Source of the DNA: Pseudolabrys sp.
GTDB taxonomy: Bacteria > Pseudomonadota > Alphaproteobacteria > Rhizobiales > Xanthobacteraceae
NCBI GenBank assembly: GCA_030655215.1
Contig: JAURVZ010000003.1
Coordinates: 1-64,000, forward strand
Length of the DNA stretch: 64,000 nt
Direction of reading: 5' to 3'
Shown: in pieces, positions 43,185-50,880 of the stretch
Position numbering within the stretch: the stretch's first letter is position 1
Layout: every line of letters begins with the position of its first letter
Position numbers and translations under genes: made by a program
Notes under the pieces: generated by a model
Databases searched by the model: none
What the model was told of the DNA's origin: nothing
What the model saw: the letters and a program-made list of their open reading frames with translations, nothing else

Positions 43185-44054
43185 TTATAGTTTCAGTTCA
43201 CCGCCGATCGTGCCGTTCTTGATTGCGGCATCGATCAGGGCGTCGTCATGCGTCACCAGCAACGAGATATTGCGCTCGTTGTGGAGAATATCGTTGAGCC
43301 AGCGCAACTGGCCGAGAACGGCGCCTTTGTCTTCCTTCACCCAGGGCGCGGCCTTGCCTTTGACCTGCGCGATGTTGTCGAGCACCCAGCCGGCATCCAC
43401 GCTGTGCAGGATTTCACGGCCGGACTGGAGCGCGATGTAGACCATCTGGTGGTCGGTCGAATGCCCGGTCGCCTTGATCAGCACGATTCCCGGCGCGATC
43501 GGGTAGTAGTCGCCATAATCGAAGATGAGAAACTGGTTGATCTGCTCAGCCATCATCTGAAGATGCGGCTTGTGCGGCGTGTTGAGCAGGCAGCGCGCTG
43601 TCTCGACCGTGATCAGGGTCTTCCTGGCCAGTTCGTCGAAGTTCGCAGCCTGCGTCACGCCGGCGGCGTGATCGGCATGAAAATGCGTCAGCACGATCAT
43701 CCGCGCAGCGTCGAGCGCCTTCTTCACCTTGGCAAAAGCCTCAGGAAAATACGGCTCGCGCTTGTCCGGTGTCGAAAACGAATCATGCGTCTCACGGTCC
43801 ATGCCGGAGTCGATCATCAAGGTGGCGTCGGGATACACGACCTGGAACGCCGTGCGCGGCATGGTCACCGGCGTATCGTCGCCGCCTTCAATGACGACAC
43901 GGCGCGGTCGCACACTGGCGGCAACGCGCGCGACATTGACCGCCAACGGCAATGCGCCCGGCAGCAAGCCGGCAAGGCGGCGGATCTGCGACAGATCGGC
44001 ATTGAACGGTACTTCCCGCTCTTCCGCCAAATCTGTCACCGCCGCAACCTGCAT
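43185..44054 (-). CDS. Metallo-beta-lactamase-fold hydrolase (lactonase-like)
   Basis: The 289-residue protein has the zinc motif LTHFHADHAAG near residue 125, plus ATGHSTDHQMVYIAL and LLVTHDDALID as the downstream metal residues. This is the layout of N-acyl-homoserine-lactonase-type hydrolases. In this cluster, hydrolysis of a lactone or thioester intermediate is more likely than quorum quenching. The gene is 10 bases from the molybdenum subunit upstream. Confidence 0.85.
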   Translation of the reverse strand: MQVAAVTDLAEEREVPFNADLSQIRRLAGLLPGALPLAVNVARVAASVRPRRVVIEGGDDTPVTMPRTAFQVVYPDATLMIDSGMDRETHDSFSTPDKREPYFPEAFAKVKKALDAARMIVLTHFHADHAAGVTQAANFDELARKTLITVETARCLLNTPHKPHLQMMAEQINQFLIFDYGDYYPIAPGIVLIKATGHSTDHQMVYIALQSGREILHSVDAGWVLDNIAQVKGKAAPWVKEDKGAVLGQLRWLNDILHNERNISLLVTHDDALIDAAIKNGTIGGELKL

Positions 44055-44064
44055 CGCATTCCCT

Positions 44065-45093
44065 CTATTCGGCGGCTTGTATCGCCACGGCTGCGTCGCG
44101 CCGTTCTTTCTCGCGGATCGCCATCAAAATCTTCTCCGGCGTCGCCGGCAGATCGAACACGCGCACCCCGATGGCATCGTAGATGGCGTTCATTACCGCC
44201 GGAATGGTCGGCACCATGCAGGGCTCACCAATGCCCTTGACGCCGAGCGGGCCGATCGGATCCGGATCCTCGATGATGATCGAATTGACGCGCGGCACAT
44301 CGAGCGAGGTCGGCAGTATGTATTTCGCAAAGCCCGGCGTCGTCGTATGGCCGTTCTTCATCTCGTAGTCTTCCATCAGCGCCTGGCCGATGGCCTGAAC
44401 GACGCCGCCTTCGATCTGACCTTCGACGCCTTGAGGATTGACCGCGCGGCCGACGTCATGCGCCGCCCACACGGCAAGCACCTGCACTTCGCCCGTCACC
44501 GTATCGACTTCGACCTCAGCCACCTGACAGCCGAACACATAAGCCTGCCACGGCCGCCCGGCCCCATCGCCGCCTTTGCCGTCAGCGATGCCGGTCGTGT
44601 TGGTGCCGAATGTCGCGGAGCCGATCGGCACCACGCCGCGGTTCTTCGCGCAAGCCACAGCCTCACCCATGGTGATGCGATGATTGGTGTTTTCGGCCCA
44701 GATCTCGCCATTGCCGGTGCGGATCGACTCGGCCGGTGCGCTCCACATCTCCGCCATGACATCGACCAGCCGCTTCTTCGCCTCACGCGACGCAAGGGCA
44801 ACAACGTTACCGATCATGTAGGTCTGGCGGCTGGCGCCGGCATGCGCCGCTTCCGGCGCGCGCGCGGTGTCGTTGTCGCCGATGACGACATGCTCCGGCT
44901 TGACGCCGATTTCATGCGCGGCAATCTGCGCAAGCACGGTGAGGATACCTTCGCCGATTTCAGTGACGCCGGTGACGATCTTGGCCGAGCCGCCGTCATC
45001 GATTTCCGCCCAGGCCGCCGAGCGATCAACCGTCGCCGTCCGCGCGATGCCGTACCAAGAAGCCGCCATGCCGCGTCCGCGTTTACGTGCCAT
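44065..45093 (-). CDS. Molybdenum hydroxylase large subunit, C-terminal half as separate protein
   Basis: The 342-residue protein corresponds to the second half of xanthine-dehydrogenase-type large subunits: KRGRGMAASWYGIARTATV at the start, DVGRAVNPQGVEGQIEGGVVQ, and GVKGIGEPCMVPTIPAV near the end with the catalytic glutamate. The first half is in the preceding gene. It is translated from its own start, with GGAG overlapping the upstream stop. A similar split is known in nicotinate dehydrogenase (NdhL/NdhM). It carries part of the Mo-cofactor site. Confidence 0.87.
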   Translation of the reverse strand: MARKRGRGMAASWYGIARTATVDRSAAWAEIDDGGSAKIVTGVTEIGEGILTVLAQIAAHEIGVKPEHVVIGDNDTARAPEAAHAGASRQTYMIGNVVALASREAKKRLVDVMAEMWSAPAESIRTGNGEIWAENTNHRITMGEAVACAKNRGVVPIGSATFGTNTTGIADGKGGDGAGRPWQAYVFGCQVAEVEVDTVTGEVQVLAVWAAHDVGRAVNPQGVEGQIEGGVVQAIGQALMEDYEMKNGHTTTPGFAKYILPTSLDVPRVNSIIIEDPDPIGPLGVKGIGEPCMVPTIPAVMNAIYDAIGVRVFDLPATPEKILMAIREKERRDAAVAIQAAE

Positions 45094-45097
45094 GGCC

Positions 45098-46975
45098 CTA
45101 CTCCGCCGCTTCTTGGTTGGCGCTGTCAGTAAAGCGAGTGCCGAGCGTCACCGAAGGCCGCACGTCGTCATGATTGAGATCGCCACGTGTCGGACCGCGC
45201 ACAGTTGGCGCGCCCGCTTCCCAGCCGGAGGCTTGCTCGGTTGCTTCCAGCGCGCGCATCAGGCTGACCGAACCGATCTTCTGCTTGGTGTGCGTCGTCG
45301 CGCCGTCGCGCATCGCATTGATGCGGCGAAGTTCAAACGGATCCATGCCCAGCCGCTCGGCAATGATGTCGAGTTGACTCTCAGTGGCAAATTGCGTCTG
45401 TAGCGCGCCGAAAGACCGAAAAGCGCCTGACGGCGTATTGTTGGTATAGATGCCATAGGTGTCGATGCGGACATTCGGAATGGCATAAGGCCCGGCGGCG
45501 AGAATGGCCGCCTTGCGCATCACGCCTTCAGTCGACAGGCCGTAAGCGCCACCGTCGCACACCATGCGCATGGCCAGAGCGCGGATGCGGCCATCCTTCA
45601 TCACGCCCATACGCAAGGTGGTGCGCGACGGATGACGCTTGGCGGTCGAGATGATCGATTCTTCGCGGGTATAAACCAGCCGCACCGGGCGCATGGTCTT
45701 CATCGCCAGCAGCGCCAGCATGCCCTGATAGATCATGTCCTCTTTGCCGCCGAAGCCGCCACCAACCGGGCTCATGATGAAGCGCACCTTGCTGATCGGT
45801 TTGGCAATGATGCGCGCCAGCATATGGCGGTGATGGGTGATGTTCTGGCTCGGCGACACAACCGTGACGACATCGTCATGGTCGACGTAAGCCAGTCCCG
45901 CTTCCGGTTCGAGATAAGCGTGCTCGATCGCCTGCGTCGAATAGCTCTCCTCGATCACAAGATCGGACTGGGCAAAGCCGGCCTCGACATCGCCGACGCG
46001 GATCGGGATGTGCTTGGTGATATTGTCCGGCGCGTAGTCGTGCACGATCGCCGCGCCTGGCTGCATCGCCTCATCCGGATCGAACACCGGCGGCAATGGC
46101 TCGTAAACAATCTTGATCGCCGCCACCGCCCGCTTGGCGGTCAGTGCATCCTCGGCGGCAACGGCAGCAATCGCCTCGCCGACATAGCGCACCTTGTCGC
46201 GCGCCATGATCGGCTGGTCGTGCACGAACACGCCGAAGCCGTCCTGCCCCGGCACATCGGCCGAGGTGATGACGCTTTCGACGCCCTCCATCGCCAGCGC
46301 CGCTGTCGTATCGATCGACACAATGCGCGCATGCGGATGCGGCGAGCGCAGCACCTGCACATGCAGCATGCCGGGCATGATCATGTCGCCGGCATATTTC
46401 AGGCGGCCCGATACTTTGCTCGGCGCATCGATGCGGCGGACATTCTTGCCGATGACATCGCCATCGGCGGTATCGGTCTCAAGCAGCGCGGTCGCCGGCA
46501 CGCGGCCGTTTTGCACGTCACGCGCCAGCTCGACGGCGTCGAATATCTTCTGATAGCCGGTGCAACGGCAGATATTGCCGCCGAGGCGTTCCTTGATCTC
46601 CTCACGATCGGCGAACGGATTGGCGCGCAACGCCGCGGTCGCCGCCATCACCATGCCGGGAATGCAATAGCCGCACTGGCTGGCGCCGGCCTTATGGAAG
46701 GCCTTTTGCAGCACGCTCATCTCGCCGGACTTGGCCAGTGACTCAATCGTGTCGACCTGCGCGCCTTGCGCCTTGGCCACCGGCATCAGGCAAGACTTCA
46801 TCAGCACGCCATCGACGAACACCGAACAGGTGCCGCATTCTCCGGCGCCGCAGCCCTCTTTGTTGCCGGTCAGGTTAAGGTCATCGCGCAAGAAATCGAG
46901 CAGCCGCAAATGCGGCTTGGCCGCGCGCGACACATTGCGGCCGTTAATCGTGGCATTGAGCTGAATATCAACCAT
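45098..46975 (-). CDS. Molybdenum hydroxylase: [2Fe-2S] subunit fused to the N-terminal half of the large subunit
   Basis: The 625-residue protein begins with a [2Fe-2S] subunit (residues 1-150: GCGAGECGTCSVFVDG, CGYCIPGMVM, GNICRCTGY). It continues with the first half of a molybdopterin large subunit (residues 170-600: GKNVRRIDAPSKVSGRLKYA, VGGGFGGKEDMIYQG, TPSGAFRSFGALQTQF). The remaining half is the next gene. This partition is unusual, since these parts are normally two complete chains. The FAD subunit gene overlaps its start by eight bases. Confidence 0.88.
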   Translation of the reverse strand: MVDIQLNATINGRNVSRAAKPHLRLLDFLRDDLNLTGNKEGCGAGECGTCSVFVDGVLMKSCLMPVAKAQGAQVDTIESLAKSGEMSVLQKAFHKAGASQCGYCIPGMVMAATAALRANPFADREEIKERLGGNICRCTGYQKIFDAVELARDVQNGRVPATALLETDTADGDVIGKNVRRIDAPSKVSGRLKYAGDMIMPGMLHVQVLRSPHPHARIVSIDTTAALAMEGVESVITSADVPGQDGFGVFVHDQPIMARDKVRYVGEAIAAVAAEDALTAKRAVAAIKIVYEPLPPVFDPDEAMQPGAAIVHDYAPDNITKHIPIRVGDVEAGFAQSDLVIEESYSTQAIEHAYLEPEAGLAYVDHDDVVTVVSPSQNITHHRHMLARIIAKPISKVRFIMSPVGGGFGGKEDMIYQGMLALLAMKTMRPVRLVYTREESIISTAKRHPSRTTLRMGVMKDGRIRALAMRMVCDGGAYGLSTEGVMRKAAILAAGPYAIPNVRIDTYGIYTNNTPSGAFRSFGALQTQFATESQLDIIAERLGMDPFELRRINAMRDGATTHTKQKIGSVSLMRALEATEQASGWEAGAPTVRGPTRGDLNHDDVRPSVTLGTRFTDSANQEAAE

Positions 46976-47876
46976 AGGCGGCTTCCAGTTCTCGCGTCAG
47001 GGCATCGGGCGAGGCGCCGGCCCGCTTGGCCGCCGCGATCAGGCCGCGCACCAGGAAGCCGCGCACGACATCGCGGCGGTACTCTTGGCGTGAGCGCGAC
47101 TGCACAAGGTCGAGCGGCATGTCGGCCGCCTCTTCCAGCAGTTCACCGGTCAGCGGCTTGCCGCGCAGCAGATCCTCGATCTCGCGCAACCGCCGCGGCA
47201 CCGGGCGGATGCCGGCAATTGCCAGCCGCGTGTCGTCAATAGTGCGGCCGTCGCGGTCGAGCTTGACCATGACGGCGAGGCAAACAACGGAAATCACCAG
47301 CGAACGGCGGTGGCCGACCTTCTCGAAGCTGCCGCCGTAACCCGGGAAAGCATCGCATTCGAAGCCGGTGATCAGTTCGCCATCGGCAAGCTGGGTCTTG
47401 CCCGGCCCGGTGATGAATTCACGCAACGGCATGCTGCGCTTGCCGGACGCCGAAGCGAGTTCAACAACGGCGTCGTGCGCTTCAAGGCACGGTGTTGCGT
47501 CGGCAGCAGGAGATGCATTGGCGACATTGCCGCCGAGCGTCGCCTGCGCGCGGATCTGGTCATCGGCAAACCATACTGCACAGCGCGGCATGGACGGCAT
47601 GGCGCGGCCGAGCGCGGCATCGTCGAGGAAGCGCTGGATAGCCGTGGCGGCGCCGAGACGCACGCGCGTGTCGCCGACATGGCGCTCGTTCAGTTCAGGA
47701 ATTTTCGAAACGTCGATTAATACCGGGATCTCGACATCGCCGGCACGGCCCTCGCGTGCCCAGGGTAGCGTATCGGTGCAGCCGGCCACGACGCGATAAC
47801 GGCCGCGATGCATTGTCATCGCAGCGAAAGCGTCGGCAAGTGAGGTCGGCGTCAGATATTCGTCGCAGATGAGCAT
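46968..47876 (-). CDS. Molybdenum hydroxylase FAD subunit
   Basis: The 302-residue protein has the FAD-binding PCMH-type motifs VVAGCTDTLPW and AQATLGGNVANASPAAD, and the C-terminal domain of CO-dehydrogenase/xanthine-dehydrogenase medium subunits (RLAIAGIRPVPRRLREIEDL). It accepts electrons from the [2Fe-2S] clusters. The start at MLICDEYL is preferred because the longer frame reads through a palindromic repeat. With the two downstream genes it completes the enzyme. Confidence 0.9.
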   Translation of the reverse strand: MLICDEYLTPTSLADAFAAMTMHRGRYRVVAGCTDTLPWAREGRAGDVEIPVLIDVSKIPELNERHVGDTRVRLGAATAIQRFLDDAALGRAMPSMPRCAVWFADDQIRAQATLGGNVANASPAADATPCLEAHDAVVELASASGKRSMPLREFITGPGKTQLADGELITGFECDAFPGYGGSFEKVGHRRSLVISVVCLAVMVKLDRDGRTIDDTRLAIAGIRPVPRRLREIEDLLRGKPLTGELLEEAADMPLDLVQSRSRQEYRRDVVRGFLVRGLIAAAKRAGASPDALTRELEAAYG

Positions 47877-47898
47877 GTAAGCGGCACCTTGCTGTCTA

Positions 47899-48050
47899 AT
47901 CCCTCCCCTGAAAGGGGAGGGTCGACCGCGAAGCGGTCGGGGTGGTGTCATCTATGCAATTGACATCGCCCCACCCGGCTCGCCTTAGCGCGTCGAAGAC
48001 GCGCGTAACGCGCTTATCGCTCGCCACCCTCCCCGTAACCGGGGAGGGAT
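47899..48050. repeat. Composite palindromic repeat (CCCTCCCC / GGGGAGGG type)
   Basis: ATCCCTCCCC-TGAAA-GGGGAGGG at the left and CCCTCCCCGTAACCGGGGAGGG at the right enclose GACCGCGAAGCGGTC and other small hairpins. This type is common between genes in Rhizobiales. It lies between the alcohol dehydrogenase and the FAD subunit genes and may divide the transcript. Confidence 0.83.
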
Positions 48051-48058
48051 AACAGCGA

Positions 48059-49228
48059 CTACTCCGCCGCGACCTTACTCACGGCGTCGAACTTTGCCTT
48101 CACCACCACCTTGATCGCGTCTTCGACACGATCCTTGGCGTAGCGGATCGCCGTCGGCAGATCCTCCAGCGGGAAGGTGTGCGTGTGGATCAAGGTGGCG
48201 TCGAAACGCTTCTGCTGCATGAAGGCTTCGGCGCGATGCGTCGCGCTCTTACCTTCACCGCGGATGCCGTACATGTAGATGTTGTTGCGCACGATATGCG
48301 CGACATCGACCGGCACTTCCTCATGCGCGAAGGCGGCGAGGCAGACGCGGCCGCCGCGATTGACCATGCGCACTGCATCATTGACCGCCGAGGTGGCGGC
48401 GGAGCATTCAACGACATAATCGACGCCCTTGCCGCCATTGAGGCGACGCGCTTCGGCAACGACGTCCGGCGTCTTGCGCACGTTGATGACGTGATCGGCG
48501 CCAAGCTGCTTGCCGATCTCGAGGCGGTTGTCGCGCGTGCCGGTGAGGATCACAGGCTGGGCGCCGAGCGCCTTGGCGACAGCAACAGCCATCAGGCCGA
48601 TCGGGCCCGGGCCAGTGACGACAACGCTTTCACCGGCGACAAGGCCGCCGAGTTCTGTCAGCGCGTACATCGCGGTGCCAGCGGTGACGACGAGCGTGCC
48701 CTCTTCGTCCGACATCTCATCGTTGATCGCCACCAAAGTGTTGATGTGGTTGACCTGATATTCGCAGAAGCCGCCATCGGTCGTGAACCCGTTGGCGCGA
48801 TGGTTCTTGTCCATCTCGCCATAGTTCATGCCGTAGTTGTGGCACGACGTGTACATGCCTTCGCGGCAGCGCTTGCACTGGCCGCAGCCGGCGTGAATTT
48901 CCACCGCGACACGCTGGCCGAGCTTGTATTCATCAACGCCGAAGCCGAGCGCGACGACTGTGCCCATATATTCGTGACCGGGCGTGAAGCCCTTGTTGAA
49001 CGGCAGGCCGCCTTGGATCGAGGCCGGCGGCCCGTGATAGATGATCTCGAGATCGGTGGCGCAGATCGCGACGGCGTCGATGCGCACCAGCACCTCGGCC
49101 TTTTTCGGCACCGGCGTTTCCTTTTCCACCATGCTGAGCTGGCCGGGATCGCCCAGCACCCACGCGCGCATCGTGTGCGGAATCGGAAATTCGTTATGGT
49201 TGGTCTTCACGCCTTGAGGTGCGTACAT
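48059..49228 (-). CDS. Zinc-dependent alcohol dehydrogenase
   Basis: The 389-residue MDR-type protein has a GroES-like domain with catalytic-zinc residues (CATDLEI, GHEYMG) and the structural zinc cluster CGQCKRCREGMYTSC. A Rossmann domain with VVVTGPGPIGLMAVAVAKALG follows. It oxidises an alcohol with NAD(P). It is the first enzyme gene after the second IclR gene in the minus-strand arm, and the neighbouring spacer holds its ribosome binding site. Confidence 0.91.
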   Translation of the reverse strand: MYAPQGVKTNHNEFPIPHTMRAWVLGDPGQLSMVEKETPVPKKAEVLVRIDAVAICATDLEIIYHGPPASIQGGLPFNKGFTPGHEYMGTVVALGFGVDEYKLGQRVAVEIHAGCGQCKRCREGMYTSCHNYGMNYGEMDKNHRANGFTTDGGFCEYQVNHINTLVAINDEMSDEEGTLVVTAGTAMYALTELGGLVAGESVVVTGPGPIGLMAVAVAKALGAQPVILTGTRDNRLEIGKQLGADHVINVRKTPDVVAEARRLNGGKGVDYVVECSAATSAVNDAVRMVNRGGRVCLAAFAHEEVPVDVAHIVRNNIYMYGIRGEGKSATHRAEAFMQQKRFDATLIHTHTFPLEDLPTAIRYAKDRVEDAIKVVVKAKFDAVSKVAAE

Positions 49229-49273
49229 AGTTTCTCCCTGAGTATTTTTGTCGTTGTAGAATTTAGTAAGCGA

Positions 49274-50134
49274 TCAGCCGGCAATCGCCTGCGGCTGATC
49301 GGTTGCTTGTGCCACCGGCGCGCCGAATTCGGCCGACAGGCCACGCGCCGCAGCAAGTATTTCTCTCCGCATGTCGCCGAGATGCTGCTCGGTCGCGCGC
49401 ATGGTCGGCGTTGAGGCGCTGATCGCGCCGATCACAGTGCCGGCCTGGTCGCGAATAGCGGCGCCGACGCAAATGACGCCAGTGAGGAATTCCTCACGGT
49501 CCATGGCATATCCATTGCGGCGGACATGGCGAAGGTCTTCGAGCAAGGTCTCATAGTCGGTGATGGTCTTCTCGGTGAAGCGCTTCATGCCATGCGCGAC
49601 CATGCGCTGGATTTCCGCTTCCGGCAGCCAGGCCATGATCGCCTTGCCGACCGATGTTGCGTGCGGCGAATCGACCTTGCCGATGCGGCCGGAATCGACC
49701 CGTACGGGGTGGCTCGCCTCGCGCCGCGCCAACGTGACAACGCGGTCGCCTTGCAGCACGGCCAGATGCACAGTCTCGCCGGTAACGGCGTTGACCGTCT
49801 CCATATAGGGCTGCGCCCGCCGCGGCAGGTCGACCTGCAGGCAGGCATGACCGAGGTACAGGATTCGGGCGCCAAGGGCGTACAGCCGCCGGCCCGGCAC
49901 CTTGGCGACGAAGCCGCGCTGGATAAGGGTCGCCAGCAAATGATGGCAGGTGGAGATGTTGAGGCCGGTGCGGACCGACAGGTCGGTCAGGGTCGCCTCG
50001 CCGCCGACTTCGGCAATGGTTTCCAGAAGAAACAGCGCGCGATCGACCGACTGAATGCTGTGGCGCTCACCGTCGGTACGCGCGCGTGGCGGACGGGCTT
50101 TGATACCGGGCCCAGGCAGGATCGTTGCGTCCAT
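49274..50134 (-). CDS. IclR-family regulator, second of the catabolic island
   Basis: The 286-residue protein has a winged helix-turn-helix (TLTDLSVRTGLNISTCHHLL, about residues 45-75) and an effector domain (residues 90-275, with SPHATSVGKAIMAWLPEAE and DREEFLTGVICVGAAIRD). It sits upstream of the minus-strand arm in the same direction and is probably co-regulated with it. It is not close in sequence to the IclR at 31188, so the two likely sense different ligands. Confidence 0.92.
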   Translation of the reverse strand: MDATILPGPGIKARPPRARTDGERHSIQSVDRALFLLETIAEVGGEATLTDLSVRTGLNISTCHHLLATLIQRGFVAKVPGRRLYALGARILYLGHACLQVDLPRRAQPYMETVNAVTGETVHLAVLQGDRVVTLARREASHPVRVDSGRIGKVDSPHATSVGKAIMAWLPEAEIQRMVAHGMKRFTEKTITDYETLLEDLRHVRRNGYAMDREEFLTGVICVGAAIRDQAGTVIGAISASTPTMRATEQHLGDMRREILAAARGLSAEFGAPVAQATDQPQAIAG

Positions 50135-50229
50135 GGTGTTTTCTCCCTGCCCTAAGCAAAAACTTTAGGAGCATGAGAGTCAAGAACATTTCAGAATGCC
50201 GCACACGACTTTCATATTACGAAATAAAT

Positions 50230-50258
50230 AAAGAAAAGCCCGCGTGTTGCGGGCTTTC
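50230..50258 (-). terminator. Intrinsic terminator after gmhA (minus strand)
   Basis: Read on the minus strand, GAAAGCCCGC, loop AACAC, GCGGGCTTTTC is followed by TTTATTTATTT. It closes the long polysaccharide operon just past gmhA. Confidence 0.85.
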
Positions 50259-50277
50259 GTCGCTTGGCAATCACTGG

Positions 50278-50859
50278 TCAGGCGGGCGGCAGCAAGCCCA
50301 ACTCAATTTCCAGCGCACCGCACAGCATCTGGCCGATCAGAATGTGCATTTCCTGGATACGCGCTGTGGTGTCGGAAGGGACGACAAGAAGGTGATCCGC
50401 GGCCAGATCGCCGCCACCCTTGCCGCCGAAGGCGACCGTCATTAGTCCCATGGTCTTGGCCTGCGTCAGACCGGCGATGACGTTCGGACTCTTGCCGGAG
50501 GTCGAGATGCCGATGACGAGATCGCCGGGGCGGCCAAGCGCCGCAATCTGGCGGACGAAAATCTGCTCAAAGCCGAGGTCGTTGGCGGCGGCGGTGATGG
50601 TCGAGGTGTCCGTGGTCAGCGCAATGGCGGCAATCGGCGCCCGGTCGGTCTTGTAGCGCACCGTCAGCTCGGTCGCGATGTGCTGCGCGTCGCCGGCGCT
50701 GCCGCCATTGCCGAACAGCATGATCTTGCCCCCGCCGCGAATGCAGCTGACGCAGGCCGCCAGCAGCTTGGCGAAAGCCGGCTGCAGCGCCGCCTCTGTC
50801 GCGCGCGCCACGGCGTGGTGCTCGGCGAACTCAGACTTGAAGAATGCAGACACGTCCAC
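50278..50859 (-). CDS. gmhA: Sedoheptulose-7-phosphate isomerase
   Basis: The 193-residue protein has a SIS domain: KIMLFGNGGSAGDAQHIATE near residue 45, the SIS serine loop GISTSGKSPNVIAGL near residue 118 and HILIGQMLCGALE at the C-terminus. GmhA makes D-glycero-D-manno-heptose-7-phosphate, the first step to ADP- or GDP-heptose for LPS or surface glycans. No gmhB or hldE is in the window. It is the last gene of the operon. Confidence 0.92.
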   Translation of the reverse strand: MDVSAFFKSEFAEHHAVARATEAALQPAFAKLLAACVSCIRGGGKIMLFGNGGSAGDAQHIATELTVRYKTDRAPIAAIALTTDTSTITAAANDLGFEQIFVRQIAALGRPGDLVIGISTSGKSPNVIAGLTQAKTMGLMTVAFGGKGGGDLAADHLLVVPSDTTARIQEMHILIGQMLCGALEIELGLLPPA

Positions 50860-50880
50860 GTCTCGTCCCCCTAAGTCCTT

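Noticed and set aside
43185-44054. Quorum-quenching lactonase
   Set aside because: The fold fits, but the operon is catabolic; a role on a pathway lactone or thioester is more likely.
45093-45098. Frameshift splitting a normal molybdenum hydroxylase large subunit
   Set aside because: The second gene has its own start and a GGAG overlapping the stop; the break lies at a domain boundary as in NdhL/NdhM. A sequencing error is not excluded but is not the simplest reading.
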